Of a DNA stretch of 26,094 nucleotides, positions 1 through 8,099 are shown piece by piece. The DNA is taken from positions 1 to 26,094 of the forward strand of contig JBKPRA010000037.1 in assembly GCA_046734335.1 (NCBI GenBank). Reading direction: 5' to 3'. This DNA comes from DATBLE01 sp046734335 (GTDB taxonomy: Bacteria; Actinomycetota; Thermoleophilia; Gaiellales; Gaiellaceae). The notes beneath the pieces were generated by a model. That model was not told where the DNA came from. It searched no databases and saw only the letters and a program-made list of their open reading frames with translations. The position numbers were made by a program, and so were the translations under genes. How positions within the stretch are numbered: the first letter of the stretch is position 1; each line of letters begins with the position of its first letter.

Positions 1-17
1 TCGTGCTCACCGTCTGA
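1..17 (+). CDS. Possible 3' end of an upstream gene (partial)
   Basis: From base 3 the plus strand reads four sense codons (Val-Leu-Thr-Val) and a TGA at 15-17. Its last base is the A of the ATG of the following hydrolase (TGATG overlap). Such one-base overlaps are typical of translationally coupled genes, so this may be the tail of an upstream operon partner cut by the window edge. Four codons are too few to identify a product, and the match could be chance. Confidence 0.3.
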
Positions 18-748
18 TGGCGCGGTTCGTCCTCGTTCACGGAGCTTTCGGCGGGGCCTGGTGCTGGCAGCCGGTGATCCACGGGTTGGAGGCGGCCGGC
101 CACACCGTTGACGCACTCGACCTGCCGGGCGGCGGCGACGACACGACGCCGGTCGACGAGATCACGCTCGAGGCCTGCGCCGGCCGGGTGCGAGAGACGC
201 TCGATTCGCGTCCGGAGGACTCGGTGCTGGTCGCGCACAGCATGGGCGGGGTGGTCGCGACGCAGGCTGCCGGCTCCGATCGGACCGGAATCGCGTCGCT
301 GATCTTCGTCGCGGCGTTCATGCCCGCGAACGGCCAGAGCCTGCTCGATCTCACGCGCCTCCCGGAGGGCGCGGACGACATGATCCAGGCGAGCATCGTC
401 GTCGAGGGAGACCCGCCGGTCGCGACGCTGGCGGACGACGCCGCGGCCGCAGCGATCTACAACCGCTGCACGGAGGAGCAGCGCGCGTGGGCGCTCCCGC
501 AGCGGCGTCCCCAGGCGGTGGCGGCGTTCGCTACCCCCGTCAGCGTCGACGACGCAGTGCTTGCCGCGATTCCGCGCTCGTACGTGCTGACGACGCAGGA
601 CTGGTCGATCCCGCCTGCGCTCCAGCGCCGCATGATCCGCGAGCATCCGTGCGAGCGCGTGATCGAGCTCGATACCGATCACGCCCCATACCTCTCGGCG
701 ACCGATGACCTGGTCGCGGCGCTGATCGAGCTGTCCGGCGAGGGCTAG
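17..748 (+). CDS. Alpha/beta hydrolase (EstC/salicylate-esterase-like)
   Basis: A 243-residue soluble alpha/beta-hydrolase fold protein, the usual length for the small esterase branch that includes plant methylesterases and bacterial EstC-like enzymes. The oxyanion-hole strand is HGAFGGAWCW (8-17). The nucleophile elbow is AHSMGG with Ser75. The likely acid is Asp195 (TTQDWS) and the likely catalytic histidine is His222 (DTDHAP). No signal peptide or membrane segment is visible, so it should be cytoplasmic. The ATG at 17 overlaps a possible upstream TGA. Its TAG stop shares the palindrome CTAG (745-748) with the stop of the convergent response regulator. The fold and triad are clear. The substrate is not; a small ester or lactone is the family norm. 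Confidence 0.85.
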   Translation: MARFVLVHGAFGGAWCWQPVIHGLEAAGHTVDALDLPGGGDDTTPVDEITLEACAGRVRETLDSRPEDSVLVAHSMGGVVATQAAGSDRTGIASLIFVAAFMPANGQSLLDLTRLPEGADDMIQASIVVEGDPPVATLADDAAAAAIYNRCTEEQRAWALPQRRPQAVAAFATPVSVDDAVLAAIPRSYVLTTQDWSIPPALQRRMIREHPCERVIELDTDHAPYLSATDDLVAALIELSGEG

Positions 749-1413
749 GCCGAGGCCTGCTCGGTGGGCGGCTCGAGCAACCCGGACTGGTAGGCGAGGA
801 CGACCGCCTGAACACGGTCGCGGAGGCCGAGCTTCTGGAGGATGTGGGTGACGTGCGTCTTGACGGTTGTCTCGCCGATGTAGAGCTCTTGGCCGATCTC
901 GACGTTCGAGAGGCCGCGCGCCATCAGGCGGAAGACGTCCCGCTCGCGCTCGCTGAGCTCGTCGAGCTCCTTCGGCGGCGCGGCAGTGCGAACGCGGGTG
1001 AATGCCTGGATCACGCGCCTCGTGATCGTCGGCGAGAGCAGCGCGTCACCGGCGGCGACCGTGCGTATGGCTGCGAGCAGCTGCTCCGGCGAGTCGTCCT
1101 TCAGGACGAAACCACTGGCACCGGCCCGCAGCGCCTCGAAGACGTACTCGTCGAGGTCGAACGTCGTCAGGACGAGGATCCGGGCGGCCGGATCGGCCGC
1201 GAGGATGCGGCGGGACGCCTCCAGTCCGTCGAGCTCGGGCATCCGGATGTCCATGAGGATGATTCCCGGGTCGAAACGGGCCGCCTTGTCGACCGCCTCG
1301 AGCCCGTTGCTCGCCTCGGCGACGACCTCGATGTCCTCCTCGCCGCCGAGCAGCATCCGAAAGCCGGCGCGCACCATCGACTGGTCGTCGGCGACGAGGA
1401 CTCGGATCATCAC
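745..1413 (-). CDS. NarL/LuxR-family response regulator
   Basis: A 222-residue two-component response regulator. The N-terminal receiver domain (about 4-120) has the acidic pair D9/D10, phospho-acceptor Asp55 (ILMDIRMPE), Thr83/Thr84 and Lys105 (VLKDD). A C-terminal LuxR-type helix-turn-helix (about 152-215) carries LSERERDVFRLMARGLSN and TTVKTHVTHILQKLG. It should be phosphorylated by the kinase encoded immediately upstream and bind DNA as a dimer. The start is either the GTG at 1413, giving a GTGA overlap with the kinase stop, or the ATG one codon later; both imply translational coupling. The most obvious nearby target is the dyad at 2613-2630, between the kinase and the divergent MMPL gene; that link is inferred. 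Confidence 0.93.
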   Translation of the reverse strand: MMIRVLVADDQSMVRAGFRMLLGGEEDIEVVAEASNGLEAVDKAARFDPGIILMDIRMPELDGLEASRRILAADPAARILVLTTFDLDEYVFEALRAGASGFVLKDDSPEQLLAAIRTVAAGDALLSPTITRRVIQAFTRVRTAAPPKELDELSERERDVFRLMARGLSNVEIGQELYIGETTVKTHVTHILQKLGLRDRVQAVVLAYQSGLLEPPTEQASA

Positions 1414-2597
1414 GGCGCCTCGTCGACGATCGGCAGCCGGGTGCTGAGCACGAAGCCGCCCTCGACTGCCTTGCCTGCGGACATCCTGCCGCCGTAGATC
1501 TTGACGCGTTCGCGTACCCCGACGAGGCCGTGTCCGAGACCGTCGTTCGTCCCGCCACCCTCGCCGTTGTCCCGAACTTCGATCTCGATCCCGTCAGGCC
1601 GATAGCGGAGCGTCACGTCGGCGTCGCTGGCGCGAGCGTGCTTGAGCGCGTTCGTCAGGCCTTCCTGGACAATGCGATAGGCGGAGAGGTCGATCCCGCG
1701 CGGAAGCGGATAGGGGTCGCCGTCGACATGCAGCTTGGCCGGCAGGCCGGCACGGCCGACCTCGGCGAGGAGTGTGTTGAGACCGTCGAGGCCGGGCTGG
1801 GGCATGAACTCGACCTCGTCGCCCTCGCGTCGCATGGCGCCGAGGAGGCGGCGCATCTCGGCCAGTGCCGTTCGGCCGGCCCGCTCGACGCTCCGGAGTG
1901 CATCGCGGTCGGCGGCGAGCGAGTCGGGAAGCTTGTGCCTGACCGCGCCGACCTGGAGAACCATCACGCTGACTGCGTGGGCGACGACGTCGTGGAGCTC
2001 ACGGGCGATCCGCGCGCGCTCCTCGGCCACTGCGATGCGCGCGGCGGTCTCGCGCTCGCCCTCTGCCCGGATCGCGCGCGCCTCGGCCGTCTCGGCCTGC
2101 TCCTCGCGCGCCCGCAATGCGAACCCCGCGACCCAGGCCGCCGCGAACCGAAGGGTGACGAAGATGTACGCGCTGAGCGTCCAGGAGCCGGGAATGTTGT
2201 AGAGCACGATGATCATCGAGCCGACGGCGAGGGCGAGGCCGGCGAATGCCTTCCTGCGGTCGCGCAGGTTTCCGAGGAGGAGTGCCGCTCCCAGTCCGAT
2301 GACCTGGAAGCTGTCGGGGTACACGACCACCCGGCCGTCGGCGAACGTAAGCGCCGCGGCGAGGACCCAGTAGGAGGCCGGGGCGGCGAACGGAAAACGC
2401 CGGCGCGCAAAGAGGGGTGCCGCGAGCAGGCACAGCGCGGGGATCTGGAACCAGAGCGTCGAGGTCGGCGCGCCCGGCGACCCGTTCTCCACGATCAGCT
2501 GGACGATTCCGGCGATCAGCATGGCGGCGATCAGCAGCTCCCACCAGTACTCCTTCGCGACATTTCCGACCCGGTTCATGAGTTGAAAGTACTGCAC
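1410..2597 (-). CDS. DesK/LiaS-type sensor histidine kinase
   Basis: A 395-residue membrane sensor kinase of the HisKA_3 class. The N-terminal half has about five or six hydrophobic segments between residues 20 and 162 and no sizeable extracellular domain, as in DesK-type kinases that sense membrane state. A short coiled coil rich in Ala, Glu and Arg (about 163-198) leads to the dimerisation helix with phospho-acceptor His202 (ARELHDVVAH). The ATPase domain shows the N box (Asn317 in QEGLTNALKHA), G1 (D343NGEG) and G2 (GHGLVG, 355-360). The start is the GTG at 2597, with GGAGG 14 bases upstream; an ATG seven codons in (2579) has no ribosome binding site. It overlaps the regulator gene by 3-4 bases. 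The divergent MMPL gene suggests envelope-lipid or cell-surface stress sensing (inference). Confidence 0.92.
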   Translation of the reverse strand: MQYFQLMNRVGNVAKEYWWELLIAAMLIAGIVQLIVENGSPGAPTSTLWFQIPALCLLAAPLFARRRFPFAAPASYWVLAAALTFADGRVVVYPDSFQVIGLGAALLLGNLRDRRKAFAGLALAVGSMIIVLYNIPGSWTLSAYIFVTLRFAAAWVAGFALRAREEQAETAEARAIRAEGERETAARIAVAEERARIARELHDVVAHAVSVMVLQVGAVRHKLPDSLAADRDALRSVERAGRTALAEMRRLLGAMRREGDEVEFMPQPGLDGLNTLLAEVGRAGLPAKLHVDGDPYPLPRGIDLSAYRIVQEGLTNALKHARASDADVTLRYRPDGIEIEVRDNGEGGGTNDGLGHGLVGVRERVKIYGGRMSAGKAVEGGFVLSTRLPIVDEAP

Positions 2598-2733
2598 GTT
2601 CTGGTTTGTCGCCTCCTACCTGAGTAGGAGTCGAAATCGTCGGCAGGTACCGGCTCGAATCCGACTTGGGGACGGCGACGGGAGGGCTGCCGGGTCCTAG
2701 CGTGCGGGGCGTCATCGAGAAAAGGAGAAGGAG
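2598..2733. promoter_or_regulatory. Divergent control region between kinase and MMPL fusion
   Basis: This 136-base gap must hold the promoters of the kinase/regulator pair (minus) and the MMPL gene (plus). It contains a perfect 7+7 dyad at 2613-2630, annotated separately. A -10-like TAGCGT lies at 2698-2703, 30 bases before the MMPL ATG, but no convincing -35 accompanies it, which would suit a promoter that needs an activator. The MMPL ribosome binding site (AGGAG, 2723-2727) is strong. Promoter positions are tentative. Confidence 0.45.
2613..2630. promoter_or_regulatory. 7+7 inverted repeat: candidate operator or RBS-masking hairpin
   Basis: CTCCTAC, CTGA, GTAGGAG: a perfect inverted repeat with a 4-base spacer. 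As DNA it is the kind of short dyad a NarL/LuxR-type dimer can bind, placed between the two-component operon and its divergent neighbour. As RNA in the kinase transcript, one arm (GTAGGAG) contains most of the kinase ribosome binding site, so the hairpin could also hide that site. The dyad is seen directly; both functions are inferred. Confidence 0.5.
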
Positions 2734-5700
2734 ATGTCCCGCACGACGCCCAATCGCAATCTCGCAGCACGGATGGGCCGCTGGAGCGCTTCCCACTGGA
2801 AGACCGCGACGTTCGGCTGGTTGGCCCTCGTCGTCGTCGCCTTCGGCATCGGCGGCATGATCGGCACGAAGAACCCCAACCCGAACACGTCCGGTCCGGG
2901 CGAGTCGGGGCGGATGGACCGCATCCTCGACGCCGGCTTCAAGCCCCGCGCCGCCGAGAGCGTGTTCATCCAGAGCACGAAGGTGAAGGCCGGGACACCC
3001 GAGTTCGACGCGGTGGTGCAGGACGCCGCCGCGCGCATCTCCAGGGTGCCGGTCGTGCAGAGCATCGAGTCGCCGAAGGTCTCGAAGGACGGGCACGCGG
3101 TGCTCGTCGACTTCAAGATCGCCGGGCCCAAGGACAAGTCGCCGGACAAGATCAAGCCGGTCACCGACGCCGTCGCGGCCGCCCAGGCGGCCCACCCCGG
3201 CTTCTTCATCGGCGAGATGGGCGACGCCAGCGCCCAGAAGGCGGTCATGGACCAGTACGGCAAGGATCTCGGCAAGGCCGGGATGCTCTCCCTGCCGATC
3301 ACGCTCCTGATCCTGCTGGTCACGTTCGGGGCGCTCGTCGCCGCGGGGATCCCGCTGCTGCTCGCGCTCACGGCCGTCTTCGCCACGTTCGGGCTCGTCG
3401 CACTCCCGAGCCACATCCTCCCGATGCCGAACGAGGTGCCCGCGCTCGTGCTCCTGATCGGGCTGGCGGTCGGCGTCGACTACACGATGTTCTACCTCCG
3501 CCGCGAGCGTGAGGAACGCGCGAAGGGCCGAAGCGAGCGGGCCGCGCTCGAGGCGGCGGCCGCCACCTCCGGCCGGTCGGTGCTGATCTCCGGCCTGACC
3601 GTGATGGTCGCCATGGCGGGCATGCTCGTCAGCGGCGACAAGACGTTCGCCGCGTTCGGCATCGCAACGATGATGGTCGTCGCGGTGGCGATGCTCGGGT
3701 CGCTGACCGTCCTGCCGGCGCTGCTCTCGCGGCTCGGCGACGGCGTCGACCGCGGCCGCTTCCGGCGGCGACGGCCGAACAGCGGCCAGGGCCGCATGTG
3801 GGGCTGGATCGTCGACCGTGTCCTGAAGCGGCCGGCGCTGTCCGCGGCGATCGCCGGCGGGCTGCTCCTGCTCCTCGCGCTGCCCGCGTTCCAGATGCGG
3901 ATGGCCGAGGCGTCGCCGGACACGTACCCGGCGCACCTCGACGTGATCAAGACCTACAAGCGCATGCAGGTGGCGTTCCCGGGCACGGCGCTGCCCGCAA
4001 GCCTGATCGTCAAGGCGCCGAACATCGACGCCCCGGCCGTGAAGGCGGCGATCGCGAAGCTCGAGCAGCGGGCGCTCGCGAGCGGCCGCATGCACGAGCC
4101 CATCACCATGGACGTCAACTCGGCCCGCACGGTCGCGAACATCACGATCCCGATCGACGGCAACGGCACGAACAAGGCATCGAACGAGTCGCTGAAGCTC
4201 CTGCGCACGACGCTGATCCCGCAGACGGTCAGTCGGGTGCCGAACGTCGAGGCCGGCGTCACCGGGCTGACCGCTCAGTGGAAGGACTCCAGTGACGAGA
4301 TCCGCTCGGCACTGCCCCTCGTCGTCGCCTTCGTGCTCGTCTTCGCCTTCGGGCTGATGCTGGTCGCGTTCCGCTCGATCGTGGTCGCGGCCAAGGCGAT
4401 CATCCTCAACTGCCTGTCGGTCGCCGCGGCGTACGGCATCCTGGTGCTCGTCTTCCAGCACGGCGTCGGCCAGGGTCTGCTCGGGTTCCAGTCGACCGGC
4501 GGCGTCTCGGCGGTCATCCCGCTGCTGCTGTTCGTGATCCTCTTCGGCCTCTCGATGGACTACCACGTGTTCATCGTCAGCCGGATCCGCGAGCGGTTCC
4601 AGAAGGGCGCCACGATGGACGAGTCGATCAGCGAGGGCATCCGCTCGACGGCGGGCGTGGTCACCAGCGCGGCGATCGTGATGGTCTGCGTCTTCGGAGT
4701 CTTCTCAACCCTCTCGCTGGTGTTCTTCAAGCAGTTCGGCGTCGGGCTCGCGTCGGCGATCCTGATCGACGCGACGATCGTCCGCGGCGTCCTGCTGCCG
4801 GCGTCGATGAAGCTGCTCGGCGAGCGGAACTGGTACCTGCCGTCGTGGCTCGAGTGGCTGCCCCATTTCGACCACGGCGAGCTGGAGATCGTGGACGAGC
4901 CCGAGGCCGCACCTGCACCGCCGAAGCAGCCCCGGACAAAGCGGGCGATCGGCGCGGCCAAGATCACCGGGCTGCTGATCATCGCACTCCTGGCGATCGG
5001 GCTCGCCTACGTGAAGATCGCCTCCGGCGGAGACAAGGTGACCGTCCCCGCCGGGGCGAAGGCAGGCCAGCTGACCCTGCATCCGTGCCAGTACGGCACG
5101 GAGCAGGGCAGCTACGCAGCCGACTGCGGCAACCTCGTCGTCCCCGAGAACCGGGCCAAGCCCGGTTCTCGGCTGATCGCTCTCCCGGTCACTCGCATCA
5201 AGGCGCTCTCCGCCCAACCCGGCGCGCCGATCTTCCGGCTCGAAGGCGGCCCGGGCATCACCAACATGCACTTCTCGAAGGCGAGCCGGATCGCCGGCAA
5301 CCACGACGTCGTCCTCGTCGGCTACCGGGGCGTCGACGGCTCCGAGCAACTGCAGTGCCCCGAGGTCGTCTCGGCCCTGAAGCGGTCGACCGACCTGCTC
5401 GGCCAGAAGTCGTTCCGCACGTACGCCGACGGCTTCCGCTCGTGCGCCGCGCGCCTCCGGGCGGACGGCGTCGACATCGCCGGCTACTCCATTCCCGCGC
5501 TGGTCGACGATCTCGAGGCCGCCCGCAAGGCGCTCGGCTACGGCCCGATCGACCTGATCAGCGAGAGCGCGGGCACCCGCACCGCGATGATCTACGCATG
5601 GCGCTACCCGAAGAGCATCCACCGCTCGGTCATGATCGGCGTCAATCCGCCCGGGAACTTCCTCTGGGATCCCAAGGCGACCGACGCGCAGATCCGGCTC

Positions 5701-6939
5701 TACTCGCGGCTGTGCGCGAAGGACTCGTACTGCAGCACGCGCACCGACGATCTCGCGGCCTCGATGCACACGGCGGCGACGAGCATGCCCGACCGTTTCT
5801 GGGGCCTCCCGTTCGACCGGCACGCCGCGCAGATCGCCATGTTCTACGGGCTGATGGAGTCGACCTCGGTCGCGGATCCCCTGTCCGCGCCGATCACGCT
5901 GAACACGCTGATCTCCACCGCGAAGGGCGACGCCAGCGGCGCCTGGTTCCTGTCGCTGATGGCACGGATGGCGTTCCCCGAGGCCTTCAACTGGGGCGAG
6001 CTCGCCGCGATGAGCCGTGTCGACACCCTCGCCGCCAAGCGGTACTTCGGGAAGGGGCCGGACCGGAGCGCCTCGATCCTCGGCAACCCCGCGACGGAGT
6101 TCCTCTACGCGGGCGGCGGGCTGATCGACGCCTGGCCCGCCCAGCCGGACGAGAACGAGTACGCGACCGTCCGCAACTCGAACGTCGAGACCCTGCTGGT
6201 CGGCGGGACGGTCGACTTCGCGACGCCGCCCGTCAAGGCGAGGACGCAGCTGCTGCCGCATCTCAGGAACGGCCACCAGGTCGTGATCTCCGGGCTCGGT
6301 CACACCACCTCGTTCTGGGGTTACGAGCCCGAGGCGCAGCAGCACATGCTGAACACGTTCTTCGACACGGGGAAGGTGGACAGCTCGCGGTACACGCCCG
6401 CGAAGGTCGACTTCACGCCGGAGGTGACGCACACGGCGCTCGGCAAGGGCTTCGCCGCGACGATGGTGGCGCTGCCGCTGATCGTCGTTCTTTCGCTGCT
6501 CGTGATGTGGCGCCGCTCACGGAAGCGTGGCCGCTTCGGGCGCACGGCGAGCTTCCTGCTCCGCTCGGTGTTCACGCTCGTGCTGGGCCTCGGCGGCTGG
6601 TTCGCCGGCGTGGTCGTTGCTCTGGTGGCGTTCCCGTCGCTGGCGCTCGACGATCAGCTCCTCGCTGTCGTTTCGATCGGCGTACCGATCGGCCTGGGCG
6701 TCTACCTCGCCTGGGTCGACCGCAGCCGGTCCCGGAGGTTCGGCCTGACCGGTTCGCTTGCCGGCGCGCTCACGGGCGCCTGGCTCGGCTACCACGCCGG
6801 CACTGGGCTCCTCGCCGTAATCACGACGATCGTCGGAGCCGCTCTCGGGGCCAACCTCGTGCTGATCGTGCGCGACGTCGTGCGCCGGCCGACCGTCGAG
6901 CTCGCAGACGCGCCGCAGCAGGTGCTCACCGCCGCCTAA
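2734..6939 (+). CDS. MMPL exporter fused to an extracytoplasmic S33-type alpha/beta hydrolase
   Basis: One uninterrupted 1401-residue frame starting at ATG 2734 behind AGGAG. Residues 1-700 are a complete MMPL/RND exporter: TM1 about 24-43, a porter loop, TM2-6 about 184-335, TM7 about 368-386, a second loop, and TM8-12 about 525-696. Both proton-relay Asp-Tyr pairs are present (D249-Y250, D609-Y610). A charged, Pro-rich linker (about 700-743) and TM13 (about 744-763) lead to a TAP/S33-like hydrolase (about 770-1235). That domain has EGGPG (837-841), nucleophile Ser945 in SESAGT (the usual first Gly of GxSxG is Ser), Asp1161 (GTVDFATPP), His1190 (GLGHTT) and several cysteines that suit an exported domain. 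About five more TM segments follow (1241-1385). Arg/Lys clusters after TM14 and TM16 fit the hydrolase lying outside. It may process a lipid or peptide the exporter handles. The adjacent two-component pair is the likely controller. Confidence 0.9.
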   Translation: MSRTTPNRNLAARMGRWSASHWKTATFGWLALVVVAFGIGGMIGTKNPNPNTSGPGESGRMDRILDAGFKPRAAESVFIQSTKVKAGTPEFDAVVQDAAARISRVPVVQSIESPKVSKDGHAVLVDFKIAGPKDKSPDKIKPVTDAVAAAQAAHPGFFIGEMGDASAQKAVMDQYGKDLGKAGMLSLPITLLILLVTFGALVAAGIPLLLALTAVFATFGLVALPSHILPMPNEVPALVLLIGLAVGVDYTMFYLRREREERAKGRSERAALEAAAATSGRSVLISGLTVMVAMAGMLVSGDKTFAAFGIATMMVVAVAMLGSLTVLPALLSRLGDGVDRGRFRRRRPNSGQGRMWGWIVDRVLKRPALSAAIAGGLLLLLALPAFQMRMAEASPDTYPAHLDVIKTYKRMQVAFPGTALPASLIVKAPNIDAPAVKAAIAKLEQRALASGRMHEPITMDVNSARTVANITIPIDGNGTNKASNESLKLLRTTLIPQTVSRVPNVEAGVTGLTAQWKDSSDEIRSALPLVVAFVLVFAFGLMLVAFRSIVVAAKAIILNCLSVAAAYGILVLVFQHGVGQGLLGFQSTGGVSAVIPLLLFVILFGLSMDYHVFIVSRIRERFQKGATMDESISEGIRSTAGVVTSAAIVMVCVFGVFSTLSLVFFKQFGVGLASAILIDATIVRGVLLPASMKLLGERNWYLPSWLEWLPHFDHGELEIVDEPEAAPAPPKQPRTKRAIGAAKITGLLIIALLAIGLAYVKIASGGDKVTVPAGAKAGQLTLHPCQYGTEQGSYAADCGNLVVPENRAKPGSRLIALPVTRIKALSAQPGAPIFRLEGGPGITNMHFSKASRIAGNHDVVLVGYRGVDGSEQLQCPEVVSALKRSTDLLGQKSFRTYADGFRSCAARLRADGVDIAGYSIPALVDDLEAARKALGYGPIDLISESAGTRTAMIYAWRYPKSIHRSVMIGVNPPGNFLWDPKATDAQIRLYSRLCAKDSYCSTRTDDLAASMHTAATSMPDRFWGLPFDRHAAQIAMFYGLMESTSVADPLSAPITLNTLISTAKGDASGAWFLSLMARMAFPEAFNWGELAAMSRVDTLAAKRYFGKGPDRSASILGNPATEFLYAGGGLIDAWPAQPDENEYATVRNSNVETLLVGGTVDFATPPVKARTQLLPHLRNGHQVVISGLGHTTSFWGYEPEAQQHMLNTFFDTGKVDSSRYTPAKVDFTPEVTHTALGKGFAATMVALPLIVVLSLLVMWRRSRKRGRFGRTASFLLRSVFTLVLGLGGWFAGVVVALVAFPSLALDDQLLAVVSIGVPIGLGVYLAWVDRSRSRRFGLTGSLAGALTGAWLGYHAGTGLLAVITTIVGAALGANLVLIVRDVVRRPTVELADAPQQVLTAA

Positions 6940-6977
6940 TCGTGGTCGCGAGGTCTTTTACGGCCTCGCGACCGCGA
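6940..6977. terminator. Hairpin between convergent genes
   Basis: GGTCGCGAGG (6944-6953) pairs perfectly with CCTCGCGACC (6964-6973) around a 10-base loop. The stem extends outward through a T-G wobble and three more pairs (6940-6942 with 6975-6977). It begins just after the MMPL stop and covers the end of the metallopeptidase gene, so it could stop transcription from both sides. There is no clean T-tract. Confidence 0.6.
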
Positions 6978-8004
6978 GACTGAACGAGCCCGAACCACGC
7001 AGGCGTTTCACCTGCACCTGGAGTGTCCGCTGACCGCACACGCTCGTTTCGACCGCCTTCACCCGGGCGGAGGCGGAACCGGCCGACGAGCCGAGTTCCT
7101 TGCCGGTCGCGGGATCGACGACGCGAAGCGTGAACTGTGTTTTCGCCGGAGAGGTCAGCTTGACCCGGAAGTTCCCGTCGAGCGGTGTTGCGATCCGGAA
7201 GCCGCGTCCGGTCGCCCTCGAGGTGAACGCGGAGGCAAGCGTGCTCGTCGTCAGGCCGTGCCACGGGCTGGTCACGTCCTGCGCGACCGCGTCCAGCGTC
7301 GCCTGGTCGGGGTAGAACCGCTTGTCGACGACCCCCCAGAACGTCTCCGGAAGACCCAGCCGGCGCTCGTTCAGCAACCGGTAGTCCTCAGCGAACGCCT
7401 CGCCCGGGTTCAGCGTGTACCGAGCACCCTCGTCACCGGGAGCGAGCTCGCCCGAGGCCGTGCGACTGCAGACACCGACGACCGTCGCCCAGCGCTTCGG
7501 CCCAAAGTCGACCGCCTGCCACGGCGTGTTGTCGCTCGACTGCGCGACGTGGTGCCCGTACTCGTGCGTCAACACCGCACGCGCCGTGATTTCGGGCAGG
7601 TCGCTTGCCATGGCAATCAGGCGGTTGTTCGCGTAGCAGCCAAGCGCACCGCCACCACAGATCTGCTGCACGCGATCGAGAGAAGCGACATAGACCTGGA
7701 TCGTGGCGATCTCCGGGCCGTGGACGAGGCTCGTGAGCATGTCGGCCCAGCGTTGCGCGATCGAGGGATCGGCGGCGACGAGCTCGTTCTCCACGTAGAT
7801 CGTGACCTGCTCCCCGTCAGAGGCCGTAACCGCGCCTCCGGTGAAACCGGACGGTGCCTGGGCAAGCCGAGCGGCCACCGCGGCCGAGGCATCGCGCGTG
7901 CCGTAGGCATAGGTCCTCGCGGCCTGCTGCGGCGCGGCAACGCCCGTGTCGGCTCCGACGAGGAGCATTCCGACCGCGACGACGACAGCAGCTGGCCAGC
8001 GCAC
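6958..8004 (-). CDS. Secreted HExxH zinc metallopeptidase (gluzincin-like)
   Basis: A 348-residue protein with a signal peptide (hydrophobic 5-19, likely cleavage near VAA at 22-24). The central domain has HEYGHH with zinc ligands His147 and His151 and catalytic Glu148. NPGEAFAEDY (199-208) offers Glu202 or Glu206 as third ligand. This pattern is common in secreted actinobacterial putative peptidases of uncertain substrate. C116, C123, C179 and C317 could form disulfides outside the cell. Residues about 260-348 look like a beta-sandwich similar to pre-peptidase C-terminal domains. The start is the GTG at 8004, with only a weak ribosome binding site. It runs convergent to the MMPL fusion with 18 bases between stops. 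The metallopeptidase class is well supported; the target is unknown. Confidence 0.8.
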   Translation of the reverse strand: MRWPAAVVVAVGMLLVGADTGVAAPQQAARTYAYGTRDASAAVAARLAQAPSGFTGGAVTASDGEQVTIYVENELVAADPSIAQRWADMLTSLVHGPEIATIQVYVASLDRVQQICGGGALGCYANNRLIAMASDLPEITARAVLTHEYGHHVAQSSDNTPWQAVDFGPKRWATVVGVCSRTASGELAPGDEGARYTLNPGEAFAEDYRLLNERRLGLPETFWGVVDKRFYPDQATLDAVAQDVTSPWHGLTTSTLASAFTSRATGRGFRIATPLDGNFRVKLTSPAKTQFTLRVVDPATGKELGSSAGSASARVKAVETSVCGQRTLQVQVKRLRGSGSFSLAVARP

Positions 8005-8090
8005 CCGCGGATTGGATCACCGGATCCTGAGAGTCAGCTGAATGCCGGGTAAGGAGCGACGTCGACCAGCCGCCGCCGGGCACAGCGCCG

Positions 8091-8096
8091 TAGGAT
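8091..8096 (+). promoter_or_regulatory. Candidate -10 box of the GMC gene
   Basis: TAGGAT fits the actinobacterial TANNNT consensus and lies 3 or 6 bases before the two possible GTG starts. The same TAGG(A/C)T form appears before coxL and the CE7 esterase. No good -35 is visible 16-19 bases upstream. Confidence 0.3.
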
Positions 8097-8099
8097 CGG

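Noticed and set aside
745..748. Shared CTAG stop codons of convergent genes (also at 23917-23920)
   Set aside because: A C-ending codon before a TAG stop makes CTAG automatically, so in GC-rich genes these overlaps need no special explanation.
1999..4566. 855-residue open frame on the minus strand
   Set aside because: It lies antisense to the MMPL gene and in another frame of the kinase gene. Its product is Arg/Asp/Glu/His-rich low complexity, typical of shadow frames in high-GC DNA, while the overlapped genes have clear domains.
4705..6432. 575-residue minus-strand and 712-residue plus-strand (4845-6983) open frames
   Set aside because: Both are shadows of the hydrolase part of the MMPL fusion, with Arg-rich or charged low-complexity products and no family motif.
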